DNA of 64,000 nucleotides from Lactiplantibacillus pentosus (lineage in GTDB: Bacteria > Bacillota > Bacilli > Lactobacillales > Lactobacillaceae). The notes beneath the pieces are model-generated. The model did not search any database and was not told the DNA's origin. It was given only the letters and a program-made list of their open reading frames with translations. How positions within the stretch are numbered: position 1 is the stretch's first letter; each line of letters starts with the position of its first letter. The position numbers were made by a program, and so were the translations under genes. The DNA lies in assembly GCF_003641185.1 (NCBI RefSeq), contig NZ_CP032757.1, forward strand, positions 2,418,001-2,482,000, given 5' to 3'. Of this stretch, positions 9,288 through 17,676 are shown piece by piece.

Positions 9288-11017
9288 TACAGCTGATCCT
9301 CCTCTCGTAATTGTGATTTCATAATTTCTTGATAAACTTCATTATTAGCCTTCAATTCAGCATGCGTCCCCTTACCGACTAATTTGCCGTTATCGAGAAC
9401 TAGAATCAAGTCAGCATCCGCCACCGTTGCGATCCGTTGCGCAACAATGACCACGACACTCTGTTGAATCTGCTTATCTTGCCGTAACTCAGCCCGCAGT
9501 TGGGCATCCGTCTTGAAGTCCAAGGCAGAAAACGAATCATCAAAGACGTAAGCTGAGGCTTGTTTGACCAGCGCACGGGCAATCGCTAACCGTTGCCGTT
9601 GTCCACCGGAGAAGTTACCCCCGCCCTGTTCAACGTGGGCATCTAAGCCGCCTTCTTCTTTGACGAAATCGGTCGAACGGGCAATTTCAAGTGCATGCCA
9701 GATTTCATCATCAGTGGCATGTTCGTTCCCAAACTGCATGTTTTCTCGAATCGTCCCAGTGAACAATGTCGCCGTTTGTGGCACGAATGAGACCGCTTGG
9801 TGTAAATCAGCTAGTTTCAATTGACGGACATCCGTCCCATCCAGCTTGATCGACCCACTTTCAATATCATAGAACCGTGGAATCAGGTTGACTAAGGTCG
9901 TTTTCCCAGACCCAGTTCCCCCAATAATCGCCACAGTTTGACCAGAATGGGCCTTGAAGTCGATATCAGCTAGTGCCAACTGTTCTGCACTTTGATACCG
10001 GTAGTCGACATGGTCGAATTCCAGCGTATGTTCCGTCGTTGCAGGCAAGGTCGTCGCCTTGTCAAGATCAGTAATTTTCGGTTCAATATTTAAGACTTCT
10101 TGAATCCGGGAAGCTGAGGCGGCCGCCCGTGGAATGAAGGCGAACACCATCGCCAGCATCATGAAGCTCATCAGTACTTGCATCGCGTAAGTCATGAAGG
10201 CAATCATGTTCCCGACTTGCATGGTTTGGCTGCTGATCAATTGACCACCAAACCAGACGATTGCGACGTTGGTTCCACTCATGATCAAAGTCATGACGGG
10301 ATAAGCCAAGGCAACGATCGTATTAACTTTAATGGCATTCTGCGTGTAATCTTGGTTGGCATCTTCGAAGCGATTCTGTTCGAATTTATCTTGACGGAAA
10401 GCCCGAATAACCCGAACCCCGGTCAAGCCTTCACGAAAGACCAAGTTGATACGGTCGGTCTTGGTTTGCATCGCCCGGAAGAGCGGAATGGCAAAGGCCA
10501 TGATTAAACCAATAAAGATCAACAGGACTGGAATCGACACGACGAAGATCCAAGTCAATTCATGACTCTTGGTGTAGGCCAAAAAGCTCGCCCCGACCAG
10601 CATGATTGGCGCCATGATCATCATTCGCAACGCCATCATGGCAACGTTTTGAATTTGAACCACGTCATTGGTCGTCCGCGTAATCAGCGAAGACGTCTCA
10701 ACTTTATCAAATTCATCATTAGAAAAGTTGATGACCTTCTTATATATATCTGACCGCAAGTTCTTCCCTAACTGTTGGGAAGACCGCGCCGCCAAGAAGA
10801 CGTTTCCAAAGGCCGCCACGACAGACAATAACGAAAATCCAATCATTTCAAATCCGATTTTCCAAATATAATCAATGTCACCAGTGGCAACCCCGTTGTT
10901 CACAATATTAGATGTCAAACTAGGTAGATTTAAGGTCGCAATGACTTGCACGATCATAAATAAAATCGCGCCAATCACCGCGGGATAAGAAATCCGACCC
11001 TTTGCTATTTTAAGCAT
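9287..11017 (-). CDS. ABC exporter half-transporter, heterodimer subunit A (degenerate ATP site)
   Basis: A 576-residue protein with six membrane helices then a nucleotide-binding domain. Walker A GGTGSGKTT and signature NFSGGQRQR are normal. Walker B reads VFDDSFSALD, with Asp in place of the catalytic Glu, and the switch histidine is replaced by Gln in VAQRIAT. With the odd signature of the partner subunit this makes one degenerate and one active ATP site, the hallmark of heterodimeric exporters. First gene of the operon, with a GGGGAG ribosome binding site. Confidence 0.92.
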   Translation of the reverse strand: MLKIAKGRISYPAVIGAILFMIVQVIATLNLPSLTSNIVNNGVATGDIDYIWKIGFEMIGFSLLSVVAAFGNVFLAARSSQQLGKNLRSDIYKKVINFSNDEFDKVETSSLITRTTNDVVQIQNVAMMALRMMIMAPIMLVGASFLAYTKSHELTWIFVVSIPVLLIFIGLIMAFAIPLFRAMQTKTDRINLVFREGLTGVRVIRAFRQDKFEQNRFEDANQDYTQNAIKVNTIVALAYPVMTLIMSGTNVAIVWFGGQLISSQTMQVGNMIAFMTYAMQVLMSFMMLAMVFAFIPRAAASASRIQEVLNIEPKITDLDKATTLPATTEHTLEFDHVDYRYQSAEQLALADIDFKAHSGQTVAIIGGTGSGKTTLVNLIPRFYDIESGSIKLDGTDVRQLKLADLHQAVSFVPQTATLFTGTIRENMQFGNEHATDDEIWHALEIARSTDFVKEEGGLDAHVEQGGGNFSGGQRQRLAIARALVKQASAYVFDDSFSALDFKTDAQLRAELRQDKQIQQSVVVIVAQRIATVADADLILVLDNGKLVGKGTHAELKANNEVYQEIMKSQLREEDQL

Positions 11018-11191
11018 TTACACGCTCCCCTTCATTCATTATTAAATTAATAATGCAGTATATTAATCTAACGAAAAACGGTCATCTTGTCAACCATCTT
11101 TACAAGTCTCACGCAAACTATTGTAACGCACTGACCACTAATTGGCACTTAAAAGGTATTAAGAATTCTTTAAGGCCGGTTGTGACGACTC

Positions 11192-11230
11192 AAAAAAAGC
11201 GCCCGCTAGCAACATTGCTAGTCAGACGCT
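11192..11230 (-). terminator. Terminator after the YxeA-like gene
   Basis: On the minus strand the CTAGCAA/TTGCTAG hairpin with an outer AGCG/CGCT is followed by seven T residues, just after the stop at 11238. Confidence 0.85.
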
Positions 11231-11237
11231 GGTCTAA

Positions 11238-11501
11238 TCATGATTTTAAGGCTTGTCGTGCGCGTTGTGGGACTGCACTCACCGTGACCGCTTCCCAGGA
11301 ATTCACATTTTGGCCCTTGGTGTCGATTTTCAAATAGTGGCGTTGTTTCAGGCGGTGATCCGCGGTAAACGTTAACCAACGCCGCTTACCCTGACCGTCA
11401 CTAGTCCGCAGACGATAGGTGTAGACATCCTCCCCCATCTGACCCAAGTGATGGTCGATTGGCTGATTCGTCAGCGCGTAAACGGTCGTTTCAGCGACCA
11501 T
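11238..11501 (-). pseudogene. YxeA-family protein, N-terminally truncated
   Basis: The 87-residue frame matches the C-terminal two thirds of the YxeA/DUF1093 family (YTYRLRTSDGQGKRRWLTF, then LKIDTKGQNVNSWEAV). The usual signal peptide and first strand are missing, and no ribosome binding site lies before the first ATG. The upstream sequence instead holds the start of the divergent deacetylase gene. Probably a remnant; a shorter working gene is possible. Confidence 0.55.
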
Positions 11502-11527
11502 TGGATTGACATTATGGGGGGAACAAC

Positions 11528-12388
11528 ATGACTATTCGGGGAATCAAAGCTTTACTCAGTCTGGCACTCGGACTGGGTCTTTTATCAGGCTGCCAAGCCG
11601 CTACGACCGCGACCAAGACAACTAGCAGCCAATCCAGTCAGACATCCAGAGTCACCACTAAACGCACGCAGAAGGCCACTCAGCGCCATTCTACAAGCCA
11701 GCCGTATCGGCATTGGCATTCTGTCAAAGTCGTCCACTTACCGATTTTAATGTATCACAGCATTTCTAGCGGCAACCAGTTACGCGTCCCAGCAAGCGAA
11801 TTTCGCACCCAGATGACTTATCTGAAGCGTCACGGGTACCGCACGCTGACCGCCGACGAAGCCGTTTACGCACTCAAAACTCATCGGGTCCCGCAACAAA
11901 AAATCGTGTGGGTCACGCTCGATGATAGTTATAAGGACAATCTAACGGCAGCTTGGCCGATTTTGAAGCAGACGCACCAACACGCGACCATCAACTTCAT
12001 TACCGGCTTCACTAACAAAAAGAATCACCTGACGCTTGCAGATGCCCAACGCATGAAAGCCTCAGGCGTCGTTGATTTTCAAAGCCACACTGTTCGCCAT
12101 TTGGATCTCAATAACCTCACCTATCAAGTCCAACTGAGCGAGCTCACTAGCTCCAAAAAGTGGCTCGACCAGCATCTGCAACAAAAGACCGCGGTCATCT
12201 GTTACCCAGCTGGTCGGGCGAACCAACAGACGATCAGAGCGGATAAGCAGGCTGGCTACCAGTACGCCCTCTCAACCGCGCCAGGAATCGCCACTAGCAC
12301 GCAATCACCCTACAACTTAACTCGTCAACGGGTCACACCTGGAATGTCGCTAACGGCCTTTGAGAGCTTGCTGACGGGGGTACAGTAA
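11528..12388 (+). CDS. Polysaccharide deacetylase lipoprotein (carbohydrate esterase 4 family)
   Basis: ATG start with GGGGGG just upstream. A signal peptide with lipobox LSGC (residues 19-22) is followed by a Thr/Ser-rich linker to about residue 70, then a NodB domain. Motif 1 TLDDSYKDN supplies the catalytic base and metal Asp, motif 2 SHTVRHLDL the metal histidines, and motif 3 CYPAGR. It most likely deacetylates a cell-wall or capsular polysaccharide at the outer membrane face, as IcaB/PgdA relatives do. Confidence 0.85.
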   Translation: MTIRGIKALLSLALGLGLLSGCQAATTATKTTSSQSSQTSRVTTKRTQKATQRHSTSQPYRHWHSVKVVHLPILMYHSISSGNQLRVPASEFRTQMTYLKRHGYRTLTADEAVYALKTHRVPQQKIVWVTLDDSYKDNLTAAWPILKQTHQHATINFITGFTNKKNHLTLADAQRMKASGVVDFQSHTVRHLDLNNLTYQVQLSELTSSKKWLDQHLQQKTAVICYPAGRANQQTIRADKQAGYQYALSTAPGIATSTQSPYNLTRQRVTPGMSLTAFESLLTGVQ

Positions 12389-12533
12389 AGCCAGTTGAGT
12401 CTTTTATTCATTTGGTCGATTATTGGCGCTAATTTGGCAATCAAATTCAACTTGCGTGATTGTTGGACTGCTGCAATCCATGCTCACTCGTCACACTAAC
12501 CGTTCGCTTGATGGAGAACCAGAAAATAGGTGC

Positions 12534-12572
12534 AAAAAAATCCCAGCCAAGCAAGGCGCTAGCTGGGATTAT
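12534..12572 (-). terminator. Terminator after tRNA-Gln
   Basis: AATCCCAGC pairs with GCTGGGATT around a 12-nt loop, with a T run on the minus strand, 15 nt after the tRNA. Confidence 0.88.
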
Positions 12573-12585
12573 CCGTTTGATTCAA

Positions 12586-12658
12586 TTGGGTATACTGGGC
12601 TCGAACCAGTAAATTACGGATTCAGAGTCCGCTGCCTTACCAATTTGGCGAATACCCA
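12586..12658 (-). tRNA. tRNA-Gln (anticodon CTG)
   Basis: The 73-nt cloverleaf is complete: acceptor TGGGTAT/ATACCCA, T loop TTCGAGC and anticodon loop CTCTGAA. It reads CAG. No CCA is encoded. Confidence 0.92.
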
Positions 12659-12792
12659 ATAACAACTATTTAATAGTAACTTTTCCATCAAATACTGTCA
12701 AGACTTTGCTGAAATTTTATGCAGCTTTTTTGGATTTTTTCTTGTACTCAACCACGGTCATCAACTAAACTAGTCAACAAGAAGGTGAGGAC

Positions 12793-12999
12793 TTGTCAAA
12801 GACAGAACTTGATCGGCTATTTAACCATTTTCGCCAGCAACTGATCGTCTGGGCGGTGACTGCAATTGGTTTAGCCGTGATGCGTAATTTTTTGTTACCA
12901 CAATTATTAACGTTTGTCTTCTGGTGCAGTGTGGCATATTGCTTGCTACTTTTCATCGGCCTAGTCATCGTCACTATTTTTCGTTGGCGACGCTCATAA
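12793..12999 (+). CDS. Small membrane protein, 68 residues
   Basis: TTG start close behind a GGTGAGG site. Two hydrophobic segments (about residues 15-33 and 40-62) end in a positive RWRRS tail, so it should be an integral membrane protein. No family recognised. Last host gene before the prophage attachment tRNA. Confidence 0.6.
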   Translation: MSKTELDRLFNHFRQQLIVWAVTAIGLAVMRNFLLPQLLTFVFWCSVAYCLLLFIGLVIVTIFRWRRS

Positions 13000-13004
13000 T
13001 TCAT

Positions 13005-13033
13005 TTGACAAGTGCCTTATCATTCGGTAAGAT
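13005..13033 (+). promoter_or_regulatory. Promoter of tRNA-Glu
   Basis: Consensus TTGACA at 13005-13010, a 17-nt spacer, then TAAGAT. The tRNA begins 15 nt downstream. Confidence 0.7.
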
Positions 13034-13047
13034 AATAAATGAATTTG

Positions 13048-13120
13048 TGCCCGCTGGTCAAATTGGTTAAGACGTCGCCCTCTCAAGGCGGAGTTACGGG
13101 TTCGATCCCCGTGCGGGTGA
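13048..13120 (+). tRNA. tRNA-Glu (anticodon CTC), prophage attachment site
   Basis: The 73-nt cloverleaf has anticodon loop CTCTCAA (CTC, reads GAG), D arm GTCAAATTGGTTAAGAC and T arm ACGGG-TTCGATC-CCCGT. The acceptor TGCCCGC/GCGGGTG has two terminal G-U pairs. The last 12 nt belong to the phage-duplicated core, so the present 3' end comes from the phage and the tRNA remains intact. Confidence 0.85.
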
Positions 13121-13121
13121 T
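13109..13121 (+). other. attL core
   Basis: CCGTGCGGGTGAT overlaps the 3' end of tRNA-Glu and recurs exactly at 56688-56700. The flanking bases differ, so the visible core is 13 bp. Confidence 0.88.
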
Positions 13122-13146
13122 TAACCCACGAACGCTGGGAAACGGC

Positions 13147-13190
13147 AAGGATACGAAACGTTGATATAACAGCGTTTCATATCCTTTTTT
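13147..13190 (+). terminator. Terminator after tRNA-Glu (phage-derived)
   Basis: AGGATAcGAAACG pairs with CGTTTCaTATCCT and is followed by a T run. It lies inside the prophage end, so the phage supplies the terminator of the host tRNA. Confidence 0.85.
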
Positions 13191-13347
13191 GTTGGCTCAA
13201 AAACCCTCAAACACGAAACTCTTGTACTGGATTTGTAACGGACACCTAAAAAGACGCCAAAAATTACGTTCCGTTACAAATTCCATTACAAATTTTAAAA
13301 TCAAAGACGGTTCAATCACTTATGTACCAGCGATTACAGCCGTTAAT

Positions 13348-13392
13348 GCAAAAAAATTATGCAGCCTTTTTTGACTGACATAATTTTTTTGC
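13348..13392. terminator. Perfect inverted repeat, possible bidirectional terminator
   Basis: GCAAAAAAATTATG and CATAATTTTTTTGC form a perfect 14-bp stem around 17 nt. It is AT-rich, so it is weak as a terminator. No gene lies between 13191 and 13418. Confidence 0.5.
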
Positions 13393-13418
13393 CTATTTTG
13401 AAGAATTAGCTATTTGCA

Positions 13419-13514
13419 TCATCTTTTTTGTGGAAGAAGTCTTCGTTCAGCATCTAAGCGAGCTTTCCTAGCTTCTTCTATCGTTTCAAACTTGTATGTT
13501 GTAACCTCGTTAAA
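13419..13514 (-). pseudogene. Fragment of a small DNA-binding (AP2-like) protein
   Basis: About 30 codons ending YKFETIEEARKARLDAERR resemble the last strand and helix of AP2-type domains found in phage HNH endonucleases. The frame upstream runs through a terminator hairpin and is not credible as coding. Probably a leftover 3' end near the attachment site. Confidence 0.35.
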
Positions 13515-13528
13515 ATAAAAATATGCAC

Positions 13529-13567
13529 AAAAAAAGACCCGCACCAGCCAATTAAGGCTAGTGCGGG
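13529..13567 (-). terminator. Hairpin with A/T flanks, minus-strand terminator
   Basis: CCCGCAC-AGCC pairs with GGCT-GTGCGGG around AATTAA. An A run precedes it, giving a U run on the minus strand. Confidence 0.7.
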
Positions 13568-13673
13568 ATTTTATAAATGACTTTACATTTTTTACTAAAA
13601 GGCAAAGTGTTAACATTGTATCTACTTGCTTCGTTTTTCCGGTTTTACATCTTTCAGCTGATTTTCTAAACCG

Positions 13674-13946
13674 TTACTTAATAAGTAACGATTGACCAGG
13701 ATAAATCGTTGAATTGATGGTTTTGCCGTTCTGGCTAGCTAGTGTGTACATGCTTAGCCCGTTGCATTGGGCAATTACCCACCATGAGTCACCTGAAACG
13801 ACCGTGTAATACGTGTGAGAAGCATCCGTTTTAACGTATTCCAGTGAATTATTGGCTGGGCCTGTTGCTAGACAACCATAACCATTAAATCGTGGCTGAC
13901 GTACCCACCCGGAGTAGTATACGGTGGTTAGGTACTGACATAGCAA
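13674..13946 (-). pseudogene. Truncated duplicate of the endolysin C-terminus (LysM domain)
   Basis: The last 47 residues repeat the end of the endolysin at 15142-16320: HTYYTVVSGDSWWVIAQCN against HTYYTVKSGDSWWSIAQHN, and SQNGKTI..TIYPGQ in both. The N-terminal 40 residues have no clear match, and no ribosome binding site precedes the first ATG. Likely a remnant of an older lysin gene or a recombination scar near attL. A small secreted LysM protein is unlikely, as no signal peptide is seen. Confidence 0.55.
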
Positions 13947-14153
13947 CGTTTTGTTTCACGATGTGCACCAAATGTGCACCGAAATTCCTAGGCGGGTAAT
14001 ACATAAATAATCTCATAAGAAAACGCTCTGAAAAAAATCATCCCAAAAGCAGCTAGTGTTTAATTGCCAGACTGCTTAGATTTATCAGACAAAAAATTAA
14101 ACAATTTCATTTTCATTATGTGGAATTTTTAATACGCTTTACAGAATATTGGT

Positions 14154-14366
14154 TTATTCATTATCAGAACTATCTTTTGAAGTAGCTTTTGGATCAGATG
14201 CTCCATTATTAGGACCATCTTTTGGAGTAACTTCTGGATCAGATGCTTCATTATCTTTAATCTTTAACGATAAATAGCTATCATCTAGTTCTACCGTTAC
14301 TTTAGTTGAACCATCACTTTGGGGATCATTTCCAACTACAGGCACAAAATTATTGTGAAAACTCAT
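14154..14366 (-). CDS. Small acidic protein with C-terminal repeat, 70 residues
   Basis: ATG at 14366 with a strong AGAAAGGAGG site. It begins MSFHNNFVPV and ends in two copies of an Asp/Ser/Pro-rich unit (EASDPEVTPKDGPNN, GASDPKATSKDSSDN). Unknown function. It is the last gene of the lysis end, beyond the terminator at 14433, so it probably needs its own promoter. Confidence 0.6.
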   Translation of the reverse strand: MSFHNNFVPVVGNDPQSDGSTKVTVELDDSYLSLKIKDNEASDPEVTPKDGPNNGASDPKATSKDSSDNE

Positions 14367-14432
14367 TATTCTTACCTCCTTTCTAATATAAGGCAATTAT
14401 ACAACTAAATTAAGTAATGTTATATTACATAT

Positions 14433-14462
14433 AAAAAATCCCCCACGCCGAAGCATGGAGGA
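14433..14462 (-). terminator. Terminator after the lysis cassette
   Basis: TCCTCCATGC-TTCG-GCGTGGGGGA with a UUCG tetraloop is followed by six T residues on the minus strand, 25 nt after the holin stop. It should end the late transcript. Confidence 0.92.
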
Positions 14463-14486
14463 CTAGAACAGTTCACGATTATTATA

Positions 14487-14867
14487 CTACTTTTCGCCTG
14501 CTTGTGAGGCGGATTCTGACGCCGTTTCAGTGTCAGATGATGCAGAACTATTCACTACAGTGGCTGCAGACGTTGGCGCTTGCGCTTCGTCAGCAACCTT
14601 ATTAGCCGTTGCTTCGACTTGGCTTTCCTCATCGTTATCAGTCGTTGGTGCCGTCACTGTTTGAACGTCAGTAATAACGCCCAGCATACCAAGGATCGTT
14701 AATACAGTGTTGATAACAGCGACAATGGCTGACCAGTCACCGGCAAACTTGATGCCAAATACAGCTAGTACCTGTTGAATCAAAACGATCAGTAACGAAA
14801 TAATCCCAGCGATCAATTTACCATTCAAACTTCCGTCAGCATTTTTAAAACTAATTTTTTTAATCAT
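14487..14867 (-). CDS. Phage holin
   Basis: A 126-residue protein with two membrane segments (about 15-35 and 42-62) followed by a long, soluble Thr/Ala/Ser/Glu-rich tail. The start MIKKISFKNADGSLNGK and the layout fit the phage holin family of lactic phages. It forms the membrane lesion that releases or activates the endolysin. It lies in a tight cassette with the XhlA-like gene and the endolysin. Confidence 0.85.
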   Translation of the reverse strand: MIKKISFKNADGSLNGKLIAGIISLLIVLIQQVLAVFGIKFAGDWSAIVAVINTVLTILGMLGVITDVQTVTAPTTDNDEESQVEATANKVADEAQAPTSAATVVNSSASSDTETASESASQAGEK

Positions 14868-14878
14868 TATTTTCCCTC

Positions 14879-15142
14879 CTAAAGGAACTTTTCTGCGATA
14901 TAAATAACTAACGTGACGAGCACGCCACTAACCAAGACACCGATCAACCAATTTTGAATGGTCGTCACACGGTCAATTTGATGGCTGGCTTCAATGGACT
15001 TGGCTAGTGCCTTATCAGCCTTGCTATCAATGTCGTCAACTTGATTAAGCTTTTCTTCGATGTTCTCAACTTTCGTTTTGGTGGCAGCCACATCCTTTTG
15101 AATATCCATTAATAACTTAGTTGTATCGTCGTATTGTGCCAT
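14879..15142 (-). CDS. XhlA-like holin-associated membrane protein
   Basis: An 87-residue protein with an N-terminal coiled coil (about 10-60) and one C-terminal membrane helix (about 63-83), the pattern of haemolysin XhlA proteins that act with holin and endolysin. Its start overlaps the endolysin stop by one base. Confidence 0.8.
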   Translation of the reverse strand: MAQYDDTTKLLMDIQKDVAATKTKVENIEEKLNQVDDIDSKADKALAKSIEASHQIDRVTTIQNWLIGVLVSGVLVTLVIYIAEKFL

Positions 15143-16320
15143 TACCGCACCACCAATCGCTGACCAGGATAGATAGTGGTGTAAATCGTCTTGCCGTTCT
15201 GACTAGCTAATTTAGTCATGCTTAGGCCGTTGTGCTGAGCGATTGACCACCAACTGTCGCCGGACTTGACTGTGTAATACGTATGACTAACCAGCTGACC
15301 AGTAACTCGCTTCCCGTAGTCATGACCATTAGTGACACCTAACTTGATAAATCCATACAGACCGTTTGAACGGGTGTAGCGTGCCCATACATAGTCGTGT
15401 TCAATAATAACCGCGTTGTAAGTCACACTCTCACCCTTGTAGTAGGTAGCTACTTGGCTTACTTTGTCGCTATCCGTGTAACGAACAGCTAGTGTCCGGT
15501 TAGGATAGAACACCCCTCGCTGGTTGTATTTAACAACCTTAAAAGTGGCCTTTTTAGCTGCCTGTTTATGAGCCTGCTTAATGTTGGCCTGTGCTTTAGC
15601 CTTGCTAGCAGTCGTATAACCCGACTTAGTGATCCCTGTTAAATCGACATTGCCGTCTAATCCGCCTGCTTTATACATGCTAGTGAATTGGAAGATAGCC
15701 ACGCCGTCCATGCTAGGGAACCAGTTGTAATCAGGGCTAGTTCTAACCAGATAGTCCGGATATTCAGCTAACCATAGACAGCTACCATAGGCTTTGACAA
15801 TGGCACTCACATTAACATGAGCATTGAGGTAAGCTTTGCCGGAATACAACATTGGTGTATAGCCAGCCGCTTTAATGAGGGCCATTTGAGCTAGAATGAC
15901 ATTAGTGTTGGCTGTCACGCTATTAGAAGCCCCGTCCTCATAGTCTAGTGCGACAATGCTGCCCTTGGGCGTCCTAATCCGTGGCAAGTAATAGGCCATC
16001 ATCGCCTTGGCATTGGTCATATTGCCACCAACACCGTCCCACAAATAGGTGTGCACCCGTTTACCAGCCTGTTGAGCTGATTTAACTTGGCTGTTATACG
16101 TGGTCTGAGGGATATTAGTCCCACCATAAAAGCCACCCGCCTGTGAGAGCACGAACTTATCGGTACTATAGCCAAATGTCCCACTATTACCGTTATACTT
16201 AGACCAATCAACCCCCTGTTCACGACTAGTTGCCGCCTGACTGGTAACATTGACCATTAAAAAGGCCATAAAAATGGCGCTCACCGTTAAGATGAGTGCC
16301 TTTAGCTTGTGCTTATTCAA
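15142..16320 (-). CDS. Endolysin: GH25 muramidase with SH3-like and LysM domains
   Basis: TTG start chosen: AGGAGG lies seven nt upstream and the longer frame has no site. Residues 4-32 form a signal or signal-arrest segment ending SQAAT. The GH25 domain (about 35-235) has the catalytic Asp/Glu set in GVDWSKYNG and IVALDYEDG. A bacterial SH3-like domain follows (about 265-340), then one LysM (about 346-392). It cleaves the MurNAc-GlcNAc bond of peptidoglycan. The N-terminal segment implies Sec-dependent export, with the holin system triggering lysis. Confidence 0.92.
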   Translation of the reverse strand: MNKHKLKALILTVSAIFMAFLMVNVTSQAATSREQGVDWSKYNGNSGTFGYSTDKFVLSQAGGFYGGTNIPQTTYNSQVKSAQQAGKRVHTYLWDGVGGNMTNAKAMMAYYLPRIRTPKGSIVALDYEDGASNSVTANTNVILAQMALIKAAGYTPMLYSGKAYLNAHVNVSAIVKAYGSCLWLAEYPDYLVRTSPDYNWFPSMDGVAIFQFTSMYKAGGLDGNVDLTGITKSGYTTASKAKAQANIKQAHKQAAKKATFKVVKYNQRGVFYPNRTLAVRYTDSDKVSQVATYYKGESVTYNAVIIEHDYVWARYTRSNGLYGFIKLGVTNGHDYGKRVTGQLVSHTYYTVKSGDSWWSIAQHNGLSMTKLASQNGKTIYTTIYPGQRLVVR

Positions 16321-16331
16321 TTGTCTGCCTC

Positions 16332-16871
16332 CTACTTTGATATATCTTCTGGTGCCGGGGTCCATGGAGTAGCTACATCGCCTTTTTCTAATTTGTACCC
16401 AGACACATAAATTGTTATATAATATTTGTTCGAAGCGACAGATGGATTAATCTTCCCACCACTTTTAGTAGTAAAAGTGATTGAATATCGTTGCCATTCT
16501 GTTGTCACGGCTCGATTAGCAAAGACTGGTGGGCTAACAACCGGGCTGCTCCAATCCTCTGAATCAAGCGTATATATATTCATGATGTTACTTGCTTCAG
16601 ATGCTTTGGCGTAAAAACTGAAGGTGTATGTGGTATTAGGCTTTGCACCATAATATTGGCCTAAACCATACCATGCTGCTGAATGTTTACGAACCGTAAG
16701 GCCTTTGTAATTCTCGTCATCAACTTGCCATGATGATAGATTGCCCCATTCTCCTTGCCAGTCCTGTGTGCCGGTTTGCAAGTTCCGGCCATATACCTTA
16801 ATACCGCCTTGATAAATAGCATCAACCGCCTTACCATCTTTAATCCACGTACCATGTGTTATATCTGCCAT
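16332..16871 (-). CDS. Tail/baseplate protein with carbohydrate-binding-like domain
   Basis: A 179-residue protein beginning MADITHGTWIKDGKAVDAIY, typical of lactobacillus phage tail-tip accessory proteins. The rest is beta-rich with a CBM-like pattern (YTFSFYAKASEASN, WQRYSITFTTKSGG, GYKLEKGDVATPWTPAPED). It may bind cell-surface sugars as part of the adsorption apparatus. It sits between the collagen-like baseplate protein and the endolysin. Confidence 0.65.
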   Translation of the reverse strand: MADITHGTWIKDGKAVDAIYQGGIKVYGRNLQTGTQDWQGEWGNLSSWQVDDENYKGLTVRKHSAAWYGLGQYYGAKPNTTYTFSFYAKASEASNIMNIYTLDSEDWSSPVVSPPVFANRAVTTEWQRYSITFTTKSGGKINPSVASNKYYITIYVSGYKLEKGDVATPWTPAPEDISK

Positions 16872-16876
16872 TTAAA

Positions 16877-17527
16877 TCACCCCTGAATCACATATAAGCC
16901 GGTTTTGTCAGTTAGTGCATCATACTGTGCTTGAGTGACAACATTGACAACGGCATCATCACCCTTGTTGCCTTTAGGGCCAACGAGAGAAGCCAACCAG
17001 TCCGTTTGTGAACCATGATAGCCATTACTTACTGCGACTTGGTAGGCAGACAGACCATCATCACCTTTGTCACCTTTGTCACCTTTGTCAATTGTGCTTG
17101 CGGCTTTATTCAGTTCTTTAACGAAATCGTCAAAGGTAATGGTCGTAATCGTGGCCCCACCTTCGTTCTCAATGTTGTTTGTAATGGTAAAACTGAGTGG
17201 TGTATCACTAGGATAAATACTTGTGCCCGCCTGATCAATCACCCAAATTTCTAACTGATAACTCCCAGCTGGCAAGCCTGCCATTAAAGCCGGCGTAGGC
17301 TGTAAATTGAGCCAGCCTGGGTTTAGACCAGCCAAACTAGCAATATCAATAGACTGACTTCTTAAATAACCACTGTAATTGCCAATCTTGGCGATAATGT
17401 TAGTAGCCTTAGTTAAATCGACGGCCAACCCATCGCTTTTGCAAATGAAGGTAAACGTCGTCTCAGTGTCGCCTTGCTTTATTTGCCGAGGAGATTTAGT
17501 TGTAAACGATAACGTTTTATCCATCAT
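16877..17527 (-). CDS. Baseplate protein, BppU-like N-terminus with collagen-like stretch
   Basis: ATG at 17527 chosen because AAAGGAG lies five nt upstream. Residues 1-115 match the DUF2479/BppU N-terminal domain that docks to the phage baseplate. Short collagen-like repeats (DKGDKGDKGDDG, GPKGNKGDD) follow, with a phage-tip motif SAYQVAVSNGYHGSQTDWLA between them. A trimeric fibre is expected. About 216 residues. Confidence 0.75.
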   Translation of the reverse strand: MMDKTLSFTTKSPRQIKQGDTETTFTFICKSDGLAVDLTKATNIIAKIGNYSGYLRSQSIDIASLAGLNPGWLNLQPTPALMAGLPAGSYQLEIWVIDQAGTSIYPSDTPLSFTITNNIENEGGATITTITFDDFVKELNKAASTIDKGDKGDKGDDGLSAYQVAVSNGYHGSQTDWLASLVGPKGNKGDDAVVNVVTQAQYDALTDKTGLYVIQG

Positions 17528-17541
17528 ATAGTCTCCTTTAA

Positions 17542-17676
17542 TCACAGTGCGGCAGTTGGCGCTACGTAGTCCTTACCGGTGATACTTTTGTAGTCAGCAG
17601 CCGTAATTGCACCATAACCAACGTAGCCATCAATCTGACAGCCAGCATCGAACATCATTTTGACAAAATCAAGCAT
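17542..17676 (-). CDS. XkdX-family phage protein, 44 residues
   Basis: A small frame beginning MLDFVKMMFDAGCQIDGY and containing AADYKSITGKDY, the conserved ending of XkdX proteins found beside baseplate genes. It overlaps the upstream 89-aa gene by 8 nt. Function unknown. Confidence 0.8.
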   Translation of the reverse strand: MLDFVKMMFDAGCQIDGYVGYGAITAADYKSITGKDYVAPTAAL

